Source: Triplophysa rosa
Taxonomy: Eukaryota > Chordata > Actinopteri > Cypriniformes > Nemacheilidae
Assembly: GCF_024868665.1 (NCBI RefSeq)
Contig: NC_079900.1
Coordinates: 6,056,237 to 6,120,236, forward strand
DNA: 64,000 bases
Reading direction: 5' to 3'
Below the pieces are notes generated by a model. It did no database searches and was not told the DNA's origin. It saw only the letters and a list, made by a program, of their open reading frames with translations. Below, piece after piece: positions 24,921 to 37,902 of the stretch. The position numbers and the translations under genes are program-made. Position 1 is the stretch's first letter; each line of letters begins with the position of its first letter.

Positions 24921-27900
24921 GCTGTACAGACATTTATAACATCACATAATGTTAGATTACATCCAGAGTTAGCACGTTCTTTGTTTGGTGTTGCTGAAGA
25001 GGTAACTTGAGGGTTAAATGAGACAAAAAAGGTTGAGAAACACTGTGCTACATAAATAAACATAAAATTTCCTACATGTGCAGTGCTACAACTCACTTCC
25101 CATTAATGTCAAGATACGAGACATTTTCACTACTGTTATTCACTAATCCACAGCGGTTGACCCAAACCTGGCCTACGCTCCTCTGGTAACATGCATCTGT
25201 GAGAGTTTTAAAACAACTCAAGTCATGGAAGTTGCAAACTTTCACCCAGGACGCCGTTCTGCTCAGCATCAGCCATTTCAGCCTTTGAGGGATTGGTGAT
25301 GTCATCAGTGAGGTCGCAGGCTTTTTCGCTGTCATCCCGGCTCAGGTCACTGTTAAGTCCGAGCAGCAGCGCTTTTGCATGCGCTATAATTCAAACTGTG
25401 ACTTTGATGATAATAGCACTAATAATGGCTTGACAGTGACGGATGGGTGCAAGCAATTTGGAGGCCTGTGAAGTGACCCCCAGTCCAATCAGAGCACTTC
25501 CAGGTTAAATGTGACCCCAGGCATCCTGCGAAAGGGCTCTTTCCAGAAGTGCTGAATGGATGATAGGGAAAAAGAAAGGAAAAAGGTTTGGGCGCCAAAG
25601 TGAGCAATACTCCTCAGGATAAGAAGCAATTGCTGCAATACACCATTTCTTCCTCATTTGGATGCTTATGCAAGATTCAAAGTTAAGCCCAGTCCGCTAA
25701 CCACAGAGGCCAACGCACTCGAATCCCTGGAGCTCCACTTGAAATGTTGCCGTGCTGCCAAAACCTTTCGGTTTCACAACCCGAGACTTTGGCCGCAAAC
25801 ACAGTTCTCTTAATCAACGCAAACACCTCCCCGGGCAGCATTGGGAATGGTTGGCCAGGCCATGTGTTAGACATTAAATGCAATCAGTGACGGCGTTTTT
25901 TTTTTTTTGAGCGCAGGAGAGATTGAGAGGAAGAAAGATCCAGGTTGATAAATAGCAGAGCCATTCAAATGCCAGTCTGTTCACGGGGAGTCTGGGTAAT
26001 CAAACCGAGCCCTGTTTGCTTTATTTATGCCGCACGTCAAAACGAGAGATTTATCGTTATTGCGAGGCAGCTCTTGATTAGCGGAGAATGTGGGAAGCTA
26101 ACCTGGAAAACCTCCGCCGGCGTTCAGCGTCTTCTCGTCGGGATGAGCAGATTCGGGGCCGTCGAGGTGCCTGTTGGAAGAGACGGAGAAGTGACGAGAT
26201 TAAGTGTTTTGAAAGCAATTGCGGTCTGGAATTCTCTCATGATGACTTTATGAAACGCTCCCAAACTCGAAAACAACATCTGATTGCCATTCGTTCGTTA
26301 GCGGTGTCATCTGCAAATGTGTTCCGACACCAAAGACAATGAGAGCTATGGAAATGATTAAGTAAGACCTCCACGGCAATGAGTGGGGTTATGCAGTACC
26401 ATCATTTCAATTTCCTTTGCGATCAGCCTGAAACAAACCCTCTGACGTACTTATGGTTTCTTGAGACACATAAGCTTTTATCTTTCCTGGCCAAAAACAA
26501 ACACAATGTTAAGAATTAGCCCAATGCTCTTCCCACTAGGTCAACACGGAGACGGAACTGTTCCTCGTGTTTTTCCATTAATCCTCTTCCATCTCCTTTA
26601 ATCATACAACAGGCCTAGAGACTCGAGAGGCGCCAAGTAACACGCAACCTGTCAGATTCAGCGAGGGAAAAATGAATTAAGTCCAGGGGGTGAGGTGGGG
26701 ATGCAGAGAGGTGCGAGCGGGCTGAATATTGAACCAGGGGGCATCCCGAAAGTCATAACTCAGAGCTTAGGTACCGCAGCACGCCTGAGGAGTTACCGTC
26801 TGCCAATTGATTTAGTGTCATCTCAGGTCTTGGCCGCCTCTTACGATTATGTGCTTTATTAAGTGATTCTCTAAGCATGACATCTTTAGGATATTAGGTG
26901 GTGAACTTTTTATAAGAATGTGAACTGCTTGCTTTTACTAAGTTGAAGGACATGCACATACGTTTTCTCAACCCTGATGGTATGAAACCATTCCTGTATC
27001 CAAAATATGGACCCACTAGTGTGGTTGGGATAAAACGTACATTTCCATAAAGTATGAGGATTGAAAGTCTCTCTTCTTTTGAAGCTCCATTTTGAGGTCA
27101 CACCCCACCGGCCGTCAATGTTTCTAAAAAGCATTGGGGAAATTAAACTGTAACACAAATATTTTAGCACCACAACATGCTGTAAAGCCAAGTGAGCATG
27201 TTTCTTTAAGAAAAATGTTTCTTCTGGAAGTCTTTTATTTTCTTTCACCTTTGTTTGATGGAAAGGTTATGCAAACATGTATAAAATAAAGATTTTTTTA
27301 TGTGTGTATATGAGTGTGTGTGGATGTTTATGTGTGAGCAACGAAGCCAAAATTGTGAGTTAAATATTGTCAAAGACATGTATTAGCCAAGTGCAACATG
27401 TACATGGGACTTCTGAACAAAGCTTCAACTGCAGGATTATTTTATCAGAAATCACAGAGTTCCCAGAACTCACTAGGAGAAACTCCTTCATCCTCCATGT
27501 TGGTTAAATTCTTGGAGGTACAAGAGATGCTGTTTATCGCGACTTCAGGGCTTCATGCATTACTGGAAATAGACAAAGAGTTACCAGAGGAGATTCAATT
27601 AATCTTACATGCACAACACTGTTGATGGAAATTACTCCAGTACAAGCTTCAAGGTTTCACAAGTTAAAGTCATCCTTGGAGTCATTTAATCCACTTTGTT
27701 TTTTGACCTTTTTACAAAATGAAGCATGATTTAAAAAGATCAAGTGATTTCACAGGGGACACAAAATCCTCATATTTACAAAGCATATGACTTTTAAAGA
27801 TCTTCTTATTATTCATTTAATGTTTAATAATGTCATTAAATGTATGATAGTCAATGATTTGAAAAAGTATGTTCCATAAATTCAATTTACGTGAGTAGAA

Positions 27901-27988
27901 AAACTGATCCAACATATCACATTTTTTTCATTAAAACATTCTAAAAAAAATAATCTTGGACCAAATAATGCCGATAAAGCAGCCACCT

Positions 27989-28360
27989 TTAAAGGAACAG
28001 TTCAGCCAAAAATGAAAATTCTGTCTTAATTTACTCAATTTCTTTGATATAAGAATTTTTGATATTTGGAAGAATGCTTGTAACCAAACAATTCTTGGTC
28101 ACCATTACCTACCATAGTAGGAAAAATTGCTTTATAAATTTCTTTGTTCTGTTAAGTAGGAAAGCAAACAGTTCTGGGGCACATTTGACTATCATTGTCA
28201 TTTTTCCTACTATGGTAGTCAATGGTGGCCAAGAACTGTTTGGTTACAAGCATTCTTCCAAATATCTTTCTCTGTGTTCATCAGAACAAAGACATTTATA
28301 AAGATTTGGAAAAACTGGAGGGTGAGTAAATGATGACAGAATTTTTTTGGTGATCCTTAA
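27989..28360. mobile_element. Palindromic TTAA-flanked MITE, copy 4
   Basis: Starts TTAAAGGAACAGTTCAGCC and ends GGTGATCCTTAA. The interior carries inverse halves around 'ctaccatagtaggaaaaattg' and 'cctactatggtagtcaatgg', cut here for length. The family identity is secure although the right end is eroded. Confidence 0.82.
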
Positions 28361-29125
28361 AATGCTGGTTGATAAAATGCAGCGTTTTGCTAATTCTAGG
28401 CAAAGATTGGATAAAGATGTTTAAATATAATATCTTGATTTATTTTGGATTTTTAAGCCACAACATGATTCCCATTTGCCCAAGTATTTCAAAGTTCCAT
28501 AAAGTCTACAGTTATTCCTAAACGTGGAAACAAGTAATAAAAAGGCCCGACTAAATGACCGTAAACTTTTGAATAGTAGTGTATGCTGTGCTGAGAAAAT
28601 TTAAGTGACATGTTTCCAGGGTCAGGACTCTGAACCCTTAGTCAAAGGGTATTTACGGCTAATTCTGTGTGCCAAGGGAGCTTGACAACATGTGCAATTT
28701 ATGTCAGGGTTGGTTTTATGTGTGTGAAAAAAAGTTTGACAGAGATTGCATTCATATGCATGACCTTCATCTTTAAAGGCACAGTCAAAGATCACAGTGA
28801 GTGTTGACAGAGATATTTCTCTCATGCATTGCAGTGGTGAGGGCTGCTGTCTAAATGCTTACTCACCAGGCGCCGACTGCACAGGCCGCCAGCAGAGCCA
28901 GCCGGTGGCCCTGAATGCCCTTTTGCTGACTAGACTTTAGCAGCCAATAAATGGAGCTGTCACTACTGTCAATCTTACTTTCTCTGGCACAATCGCCCTA
29001 TCACGCCCACACATGCCGTCCTGCCCGCCTTGATTATGTCCCTGAAAGGATGGCTTTCGGTGACAGCCCTCCCTCTCGTGTGACGGAATGAAGGGATGGC
29101 CAATCACTTTAGTCCCCGCCCAGGG

Positions 29126-29128
<3 letters not shown>

Positions 29129-29186
<58 letters not shown>
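29129..29186. repeat. (GA)n microsatellite
   Basis: A pure GA run of about 28 units, directly after the GC-rich unique block at 28840-29120. Confidence 0.96.
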
Positions 29187-29188
<2 letters not shown>

Positions 29189-30369
29189 AAGTTTTTATGT
29201 TCTACTTAATATGTAGCTTTACAAATCAATCTCTTACTCTTTAAGTCATGCAGCAGATTATGAAAGTGCGTTTAAATAAATGTTATCATAAATCATTCCC
29301 AATATGCTATGACCACGTGATTCCTATAAATATGCAGAAAAATTGTCACTTAACTTTCATAATATCCATTGTGAACTATCACATGACAACACATGATTCA
29401 AACAAACATGGTTAAGAAATTAACTTTTCTGATTTGTGAAGATGTACAAAGCTCTGTAGGCTACTTACAGACATGCTGTAGATTTCTACAGATTCGTTGA
29501 CAACATGGCATGGCAATGTGCAGCAACACGTATTGCTCCAATACGTCCATATGTTGTGATTTAATCAGAAATGTTGATGTAGGCCTCAGAACCCTGTTGT
29601 GGATTCTCGCTGGTCAAGCTCCATTTTGATGCTTCATCGCCCTCTGGTGGTTCTATGGTACACGCGCAGCCTCTGGAGAAACAGACGTGATAATGTAGCT
29701 ATCACATTATGCATGCACTCTTTGTTGTATTGAATTCATATATAATAAAATCATATACGTCTCACTATACATACATTCGTGTCCACATCCTGCTGATAAA
29801 ACAACTGATTTGATGGTTATTCGTTTAATTAAAAATCAATTACGGTTATTTTTAGAAGCATTTTCATACATATGAGAACAAAGCACACAAAAAGGTCTCA
29901 TTTGTTTTTTTATCTTTCTGGGATTTGGGGTTGCCAACGTTACATTAAAGAATGAATAGCGATCTACATTAACATTTTTTATTGAAGTAATTTCCACATT
30001 TATTCATTAAGCCTGCTTTATAAAACATTTAGTCAGACAACCTAAATGTTTCACCTGCTAAATTCACTTTTTCTCAAAATTGAATCAACTTTGAGCTAAC
30101 CAACAAAAGCAATTTAACCAACAAAAGCCAAAGTTGGTTAGTTAAACGTTACGTAACAATTAACATAATTTTTCATGTTTTGGTGTTTACGTTTCTTAAA
30201 AAGATTACGAATTATTCTTTATCGTTAACAATATAAAAATAAGATACAGTCTCTTCCTTACGAAAATCAACTTTGGTTTACTGTTGTACATACGGTCAAA
30301 ACGATATTAAATCCTACAAAAAAATAGTCAATGCACTTTTACTATAATAAAACCATGTTTCATTTTCGT

Positions 30370-31030
30370 AAGGGATGGTGGCAATCTGCATTGGCCTAGC
30401 AAATGGCACCATTGAACTGAATTCACTGATAACTGCAGCCCAGTTTCTGTGGTTTCCCAACCATATGCGCACCATCCCGTGTCAGAATCATTTATTTCCT
30501 CCAACGACCTCGCCTTTACTTTCCCTCCTGATTACTTTTCTGTTGACTATATACTCTGTGAAACCTCTCCACTCCACCCATATAGTCAGTGGCCTGTCGC
30601 CGTGTTTACCCTTCGCGAGGATGAATCGTGTTTTTCCCTGCCCGTGCTTCCATCTCCAACGGGCTCTCGGCGAGCTGGAGAGCCCTGAATGGCGCACGGG
30701 TTTATTTGTTTAGGAGAACGGCATTTATTTTCCGTGCGTTCTGTTTGGGCAGATGGCGGGTCCCGCCGCGCCAAGCGGACCCGGGTGTTTATTTGAAATG
30801 GGGCGTGCGGCACGCGAGGGTTTTGAAAAGCCTCCGCGGACCATGTGTTCCTCTGTACGCCCTGATTGGGAGACGCGTATTGGCAGGACCTGAGCTTTCT
30901 GACGAGAAACAGGAGAGAGAGAAATGGTGGGCCCAGTGAGCTCAGGCCTTCAATACGGCGTTTTTGGGTCTGGCCGAAAGCGCCTGGCTTCACAGATGGA
31001 ACAAGTTCATGAGATCCAGCACAACGCGTA
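30370..31030. other. GC-rich unique block, candidate conserved element
   Basis: Some 650 bases of non-repetitive, CpG-containing sequence stand out from the AT-rich surroundings. A 162-residue frame on the minus strand (30586-31074) and shorter plus-strand frames lack any domain or splice structure. The composition fits a regulatory element or CpG island. This is inferred from base content only. Confidence 0.35.
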
Positions 31031-31614
31031 TTTAAATAAGATTTAAAATCCGGATGACAGCATATATGTGTCATTTAGTGTGGTGAAATAACACAGTCCT
31101 GTTACAATATGTCACCGTGATATTATTCTAAGAAACGCTCGATTAAACGAGTTCATTTCATGGTAGCTAGAGGTGCGTATTTTCATTCAGCAGTTTAAAT
31201 AATGTTACATTTTTTGTGCACACATGCCATGAACATTTCATTTGGAAAAAAATATTGGTGTGTAGTTTCAATACATTTATTCCCATGTTGTTCCGAGTAC
31301 CCCCGAGGTAAACAAAAACCTGAAAATCTATAACCTAGAGAGCCTACATCAAAAAGGCAACAATTTGTGTACATTTGGGGAGGAGTGAAATACTTTGCTT
31401 CTATACATTTGTGTTGATTCGAGTCCATGATGTAAATCATAACTATAATATAAATCCAAAGGTTTACATGTGTTTTTAGACAAAGTGTTGGCGGTAAAAA
31501 CTGATATACCACTTCTTTTGTTTGCGCAGAGCACATGATTGACGGCACACATTAAATTAGCCACTCCCCGTAACGTTAGCCCTGCCCTGCGTGCGCGTAC
31601 GTCATTTTTCGGCG

Positions 31615-31760
31615 AAACCAATCAGCAAAGAACCCATCCATCAATGTCTGCAGTTCCACCAATCAGGAAGAGTATGCTAATCAGCTGCCAACCAATCAGA
31701 ATGCACTTGTTCACTCATCGTCTATAAATGAAGCAAGCCCGTGCAGCGTCAGATGATGTG
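31615..31760 (+). promoter_or_regulatory. Orphan promoter with three CCAAT boxes and a TATA box
   Basis: CCAAT boxes lie at 31618-31622, 31659-31663 and 31692-31696, each followed by CA(G). TATAAAT at 31723-31729 follows about 27 bases after the last. Transcription would start near 31755. Just downstream, GATGATGTGAGTTTG could be a splice donor and TATTCTTGCAG (to about 31856) an acceptor, but no protein follows (ATG then TAA). It could drive a non-coding RNA. Confidence 0.5.
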
Positions 31761-32619
31761 AGTTTGCGTAACGGTGCGGATAGCGCAAGCGATCAAGAGA
31801 TGGCGTTTTATTAGTGCTGCTCTATTGTTGTTTATTAATGATTGTATTCTTGCAGATGTAAGGAAAGGAATTATTTCAAATGATTGGCTTATTAAAAAAT
31901 ATATATATATATTGTCACAATCACATGTATACAAGATCTAAATACAAGCACACTTTGAAAGAGAGACTGGTGTATAACTTTTTGTGGTAACACGCACACC
32001 ACTCAAAATGTTTACCTCTATATGCTAAAGATCACTGATCCAACAAACAACAACAAACTTGTTCATTCTAAATCCAACAGCCAATTTAGAATGTTGTTGT
32101 TGGGATCAAATCCGTGTGAACTAGCCTAATCTATTTTACACTTCTAAACTATTTCAAACAGGACAGCAGTAACATTTTCCAGTGTCAAGCATGAAGCTAT
32201 GCCAAAAAGTGAAATATGAGGAACAGTTCAAAGGTCCTACTATATGCCAACTGGCTCTATGATGTAAAGAAAACAACAGGACACCTGCATTGTGGCTGGT
32301 ACTCCCCAGATGTCATTTATGCCCATTAAAAGTGACCATGTGTCCCATCATTGCTTCAGATTGACTAATATAAAATGCTATCATCTGTCTTCGAATTGAA
32401 AATAAAAGTGTACATTTTTAAGATCATTGTTTCTTTATATTTTTGCTACTGTAATTGTTTGTTTCAATTCAATAGCTCCTTTCTAATAACTTTAATATCC
32501 GGTGAAAGACAAGCCACTATAACATGTGTTCATATATGGCCTAATCTATTTCTTAAAGTTCAAGTTTACTGTAGCATCATTCTAGTAAAAGAGAATTATT
32601 GCAACATTTACAATTACAC

Positions 32620-32700
32620 ATTTGGCACATGCTTTTATCCAAAGTGACGTACATTGCACTCAAGGTATTTTGTGTGTTCCCACAACCTTTTGTCTACCTA
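32620..32700 (+). repeat. SINE-like fragment (CATTTGGCA core)
   Basis: Contains ACACATTTGGCACATGC, TTTTATCCAAAGTGACG and TACATTGCACTCAAGG, a diverged copy of the same fish SINE-type core seen at 22586-22690. Confidence 0.6.
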
Positions 32701-32928
32701 CAGTACAAACAAGACTGTAAACAATTCTACAAAAGATGAGTAAACAATAACAGTATCACATGATACTGTGTGTGTGGGGGGGGTCAGAATAGCTACTCAA
32801 CTGAACTTACACTTGCAAGATCATGGATTGGATGGGAGACACACCATGAGGAAAACCTTGAATATGTTGTACATTGCTTTTGCAGTGTCGGCCAAGTTCA
32901 TGCATGTACATTATCACTATTGGCACTC

Positions 32929-33830
32929 AGGGATGGGTACAGAGAACCGGTACGTTTTTGGACCGGTACATAATTGGGTCGATACCAGAGTATCGATAAG
33001 CTTCATGACAAACGATACTGTTATCGATACTTGTGTTGTTTTATCTCTGTGTATTCGTGTGTTAAATGGCGAATTAGAGGCTACTGCCTGTCATTTTCCA
33101 TCCCTGAATGATGTCCGAATGGCTGAAGTTTGCTCGACGTATGTGTGATAGGGCCATATGATTTCCGCGATGTATTTGTAATCTGCTTGTTTTGCGTGTT
33201 TATGAGTGAAAGAGTCGCATGGTTGCGCTTGTGGAGCTTTCAGCGTCCGCGTTTCACAAAGAGGAAGCTTCCGTCAAACACCCTTTTGCGGAAACCCGTC
33301 AAAATAAAAGTCCTTTATTTGAGAACAAGTTATAACATTGTTACTTCGGCCACGGAGTATATTTACTTACTTTAGTAAATTGAAGTAAATGTGCTAGTAA
33401 AATGATAAAAAATAGTACATATAATTAAAAAAAATTACTTTATTATACTAATAGTACTTAAATATATGTAGACCTAAAACCAGAAAGGAAAAAAGAAATA
33501 CGGTCTACCAGCCAAATAACCATAGTGATGTAAAGTAAATATGTTGAATTACATTATGATGTGCTCCTATGCACATGCTAAGTGCCGTAAGTGGTATGCT
33601 AAGGAACACACACGCGTTTTGTTATGTGGCATTTTCTGTTTGCACAGAAGAATTTGTAAACTGCAGTTCTAAAGCTCAGCTGTAATAAAGAAACTTAAAA
33701 TGTTTAACATCTTGTCACATCATGTGTTTTTGCATCAAATTATAGAGCGTAGTATAGATAACAGTATTGATAAGTACCGGTATCGATAAGCAGTATCGAT
33801 ATCGATAAAATTTTAACGATACCCATCCCT
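32929..33830. mobile_element. 902-bp non-autonomous transposon (AGGGATGGGTA termini)
   Basis: The left terminus AGGGATGGGTA is the exact inverse of the right terminus TACCCATCCCT, and sub-terminal GGTACC/ATCGATA blocks are also inverse. The base pairs ACTC flank both ends (32925-32928 and 33831-33834), a possible short target duplication. Frames inside (126 residues at 32768-33148, 81 residues at 33130-33375) do not resemble a transposase. Confidence 0.8.
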
Positions 33831-35005
33831 ACTCACAAGGGAAGCACCGCTGTCAGCCTACAATATTCATATCGATCAGTAGCAAATATTTGTAGCAAAT
33901 AGGTGTGTTTTAAGCAAAGTGTTGGCTCTAAAAACTTATAAACCTCTTTTTTTCGGAGCTGCTGTCTATGGTGCTGAAAAAATTTCACTTGACCGACAGC
34001 TGTCACTAACACCGGTCGCTGTCCATGGTTCTGAATCTACCTTGCTGCCTTATAGTTCATGAGGTTGTGTAAAACCGGTAAAAAAAAAAAAAGGCTTGCT
34101 CGCGTGATGCATATGCGGAAGTGTACATTAAAAGTTATTGTTTAGCTTTATGCCTACGGCTTTATGTCGTTTGTAAAAGATGATCTTTCATCATGTCAAT
34201 AAACTCAGAACTCAGTTGGAAACAAGGCAAGCTTTTCCCATGGCAAAAGCGAGAAATATGTGGATAAACAAGTCCTTGAGGAATCAGCGTGCAGTTGTGA
34301 CCTTGTCACAAGGGCTGTCCCATTTCGGGACGCGTTGCGTGTCTCTTTCCCATGAAAAGTTGTGTGACTGATGAAGGGACATTCTTTCATCCGGCGCTTC
34401 TTCACTTTGAAGCGCTTTGTGAGAGCAGCTGCAAACGATCTGAAATCTATTAACACCCGCGACTCTCTTAAAAACACATTTCCTCGGGATGTGAAAATGC
34501 AGTGACACATGTGTCGCGCGTTCGCTGTGTGACCCCGCTGTACTAATTATATGCAGGAAACAGACGTCATAAATGATGGATTTGTACACAGATCAAAATA
34601 GATTCCTCAAATGTATAATAATTCTGCAAAATTGACGTACATATTAATCTGTCACTAATCATATGCCGAGCCAGCCTTTTCGTGCTTTAGTGGCGAGAAT
34701 TTGTTTTTTCATAATGAAAAATATTTGTGTCTATATTTACATTTGTCCACCAGATGACGCTAAAGACAAAAACACCGCAATCAGTCGTGTTTTAAATAAT
34801 GAATTATGCTATGAATCATGACAAGTTCTTATAAAAAGGCAACGTCGGATTGAAATTAAATTTGGATTTTCATACACGTTTTATCATTTCTTTGTGATAC
34901 ATTTCATAAGTTTTTATTGTCAATGGGAGCATTTGTTTCCTGTCTTACAGCATTCCAGGAAAAACGATTCTGGAGGTAAATAGGCTTACATCTTACTTAA
35001 GAATA

Positions 35006-35235
35006 TCAGAAGATCAGATCAGAAAGAGCTTTATTGCCAAGTATGTTTGCACATACAAGGAATTTGTTTTGGTGACAGGAGCATCCAGAACACAGAAACA
35101 GCAACAACAGTACACAGAGACCATAACACAATAGAATACAGTACACAATGATTTAAATAAGGGCCTATGGGTATAAAAAATTAAGAAATACAATACAATA
35201 AACATAAGATAAAGATAAGATAAAGATATAGAATA
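35006..35235 (+). repeat. Dispersed retroelement-like 3' end
   Basis: Contains AGAGCTTTATTGCCAAGTAT and ATACAAGGAATTTGTTTTGG, a very common fish repeat, and ends in a GATAAA-rich simple tail. The combination suggests the 3' end of a LINE or LINE-dependent SINE; the family is not certain. Confidence 0.65.
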
Positions 35236-35528
35236 TTAGTTAGTAAGTAAAATATATGTGAAACTGCCTTTGAAAACCAGGCTATCTCAGAATCTAATTA
35301 GATAACGAGCATTAAAGTTTGATTTCAACCATTAATTTCGCTGCGATTTCACATGGGTTTACTCAGTCAATATTAAAGATAAGTTAGGAAGTTATAGGTA
35401 CAACGTTCTTTACATCATGTATAATGATTTTGTGTAGAAAACATAAATAACAAGAAAAAGACTTGGGTTTTCACAGGCAGGATCATGTACACTTTACCTA
35501 CACGACATAATGTACAATGTGCATATAT

Positions 35529-35880
35529 AAGACTGTTCCAGTGCACTGTCAACCATATGCCTAATCGTGCTGTGCACTCCCTATAATTGCTGCTATTTAG
35601 CTATAAACTAAAAGGAATATCATGTTAAACAAATGGAAAACTATTAGAAACTTTTTTATAGTAGTATAGATAGTACCGTATAATATTCTAGTATATTAGC
35701 ATCAAGACTGTTCCAGTGCACTGTCAACCATATGCCTGATCGTGTTGGGAACTCCCTACAATTGCTACTATTCAGCTATAAACTAAAAGGAATATAAAAA
35801 ATTATTAAACAAATGGAAAACTATTTGAAACGTTTTAATAGTATATAATATTATTGAATATTAGTATCATTATTATGGGC
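35529..35880. repeat. 175-bp tandem direct duplication
   Basis: AGACTGTTCCAGTGCACTGT at 35529 recurs at 35704, and the similarity runs on through 'accatatgcct', 'ataaactaaaaggaatat' and 'aaacaaatggaaaactatt'. The copies differ at scattered positions, so the duplication is not recent. No coding potential was seen. Confidence 0.85.
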
Positions 35881-36644
35881 CTTCATGCAGTTATTATATT
35901 GAGAAACTGCATAGAATTGACATATTACAAAATACAAAATAAAGGCTATTTCCTTCTAAATTCATATAAATTGTAACCTAAAATGTTGACGTATAGAAAA
36001 AGTTTATGGACGTTTTTTAAACTGCCCATCTTTTGAAGATAATCGGGCGTGATTATGTGAGGTTTAATAGTAACCTATTTAAAAACAGCAAATATTGTAT
36101 TGTTAAAGTAGCAAAGCTAAACAAGCTGGTTTTAGTGAACGTACCAATAATATACATGTATTAAATAAATTACTATTAACTGTTAGACTGCATGCTCCTG
36201 CTGCCTATATTTCTATTCTGTACTTCGGACAAACTTTTTTATTGGTGTTATGAGAAAAATGATATATCTTTTTTTACAATTAAAGGCAGATTTGTTTACT
36301 TTAATTCATTGATAAAATAACGAGAATATTTTTCAGATTATAATAAGCAAGTGTTTGTTATAGAAATGTGTATGCATGGAAAAACAAGTACCCCTAAAAA
36401 TACTATTGTTTAACAATTTCAAAATATCTGCAAATAATCAATAAAATATAAATATTCTGTTGCTTTATATCACGATATTGTACTGATTTGCAATCTTGAA
36501 TTTCGTAGCTACTTTGTTTCACATTGAATTACTAATACCATCACTAAAAATAACGAAATAACCAGAATGTACGGGCTAAATTATTGTTATCACCTTTTAT
36601 TCAACATCTTTAAACGAAAGCACAGTCAAAAGGACGCAATAAAT

Positions 36645-36920
36645 TGTGATTGGCCAGTGACTGTTAACCCGACTTGCTCAACGCTCATTTATGCGTAACT
36701 GGGACCAGTCATGTTTCGACAATTCGACACCAGACATATTACTGGTTGCAGCGCGGAGGCGGAGACTCGGCTTTACGATTTCCATTGGCTTACGGCATCC
36801 AATGGCCGACCAAGCCACACCTTCTCTCTTTGTGAATGGTATATTTATGCGCGCATATGGAGAATATTCATGATTACCCAAATCTGATTGGTCTACACGA
36901 CATTTTCTCTCACCAATGCG
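36645..36920. promoter_or_regulatory. Cluster of five CCAAT/ATTGG boxes
   Basis: ATTGG or CCAAT occurs at 36649-36653, 36784-36788, 36799-36803, 36887-36891 and 36913-36917, with TATATTTATGCGCGC at about 36840 between them. Such density suits NF-Y-bound promoters. No gene starts nearby; the nearest, copz2, ends 1 kb away and runs toward it. Confidence 0.4.
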
Positions 36921-37902
36921 AAGCAACATCAATGTGTTCTCGGCAGACTCAGCAAGAAACGACTACACAACTTCTATCAAAATCATATTTATTAAATTAT
37001 AATGACAAAACCGTTGTTACAAAAGGTTCGATATAATAGGGACTATGTAACAATCCTATTACAAAGTACATAGGCTACTAGTACGCAAAAAATATTTTTT
37101 AAAAAGGCTTCTCAGTTATCCAGCATCAAATAGGACATTTTTTAATTGTTTTGCTATATTTTAATATTTAGTAAATTTCTATAGCACTTCTATAATGTGT
37201 CATTGGTGTGACAAGACAATTATTATTTACATAGCGCTAAATGAATCATATTAATATCATAATAGTTTGTATTTATAATTTAAAGCAATAAACACCACAT
37301 TTGTTAAACAGTAAAATATATCTGTTCGGATACAAGGTAAAAAGGTTTTGTCAGGTAAGTTAAAAATATGCTTACTGTGGTAGCATCTTAATTAACTGGT
37401 TTAAATCACATATTATTTAATATGATGAATGCACCAGAATAAGACATGTTACACCCAAAATTGTAAAATTTGACCAATGTTTTACATAGTGTAGGGTAAT
37501 ATCAAATGTAGTGTAACAGAACTTTTTGACAAACATCATACAAATGTTATGAATAATAAAAAAAGAAATACCACACAAGACATAATAGTGTCTTAACCCA
37601 AGTCATATGGGTTGACCAGTATTGAAAAATAGCATTGGACTTAATACATTGTGCATTGGCTGATGTCCTTTTCAGAACCTGATAAGCAAATACATATTTG
37701 CATTCTATTACACTTAACGACAGCCATTCTTCCACAAAAATATAAATATGCATACTTTTCAAACTAACTGAGAGGCCGTCCTCATAAACTGACTTCATGG
37801 CACACTTCTATAATTAATTAAATTACAACTTTTTTTCAACAAACTGCTTCCCAATTTCCTTTTAATAATTTAATTATAACTTCAAGACAAAAAATAGTTG
37901 AC

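Larger units (their letters stand above)
20401..37860. other. 17-kb gene-poor interval
   Basis: No exon series or known protein was found. The sequence alternates AT-rich DNA and transposon remnants with unique GC-richer blocks at about 23410-23900, 25430-26420, 26540-26890, 28840-29120 and 30370-31030. These blocks have balanced, low-repeat sequence typical of conserved non-coding elements. Two CCAAT-box clusters (31615-31730 and 36645-36920), a tandem duplication (35529-35880) and several inverted-repeat elements are listed separately. Confidence 0.5.

Noticed and set aside
28622..28825. 67-residue frame with several Cys and His
   Set aside because: The spacing does not match a zinc finger, and there are no flanking exons.
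30586..31074. 162-residue minus-strand frame
   Set aside because: CpG-rich block open in several frames, no domain; more likely non-coding.
32768..33148. 126-residue plus-strand frame
   Set aside because: Crosses the boundary of the inverted-repeat element at 32929, so it cannot be an old gene, and is not transposase-like.
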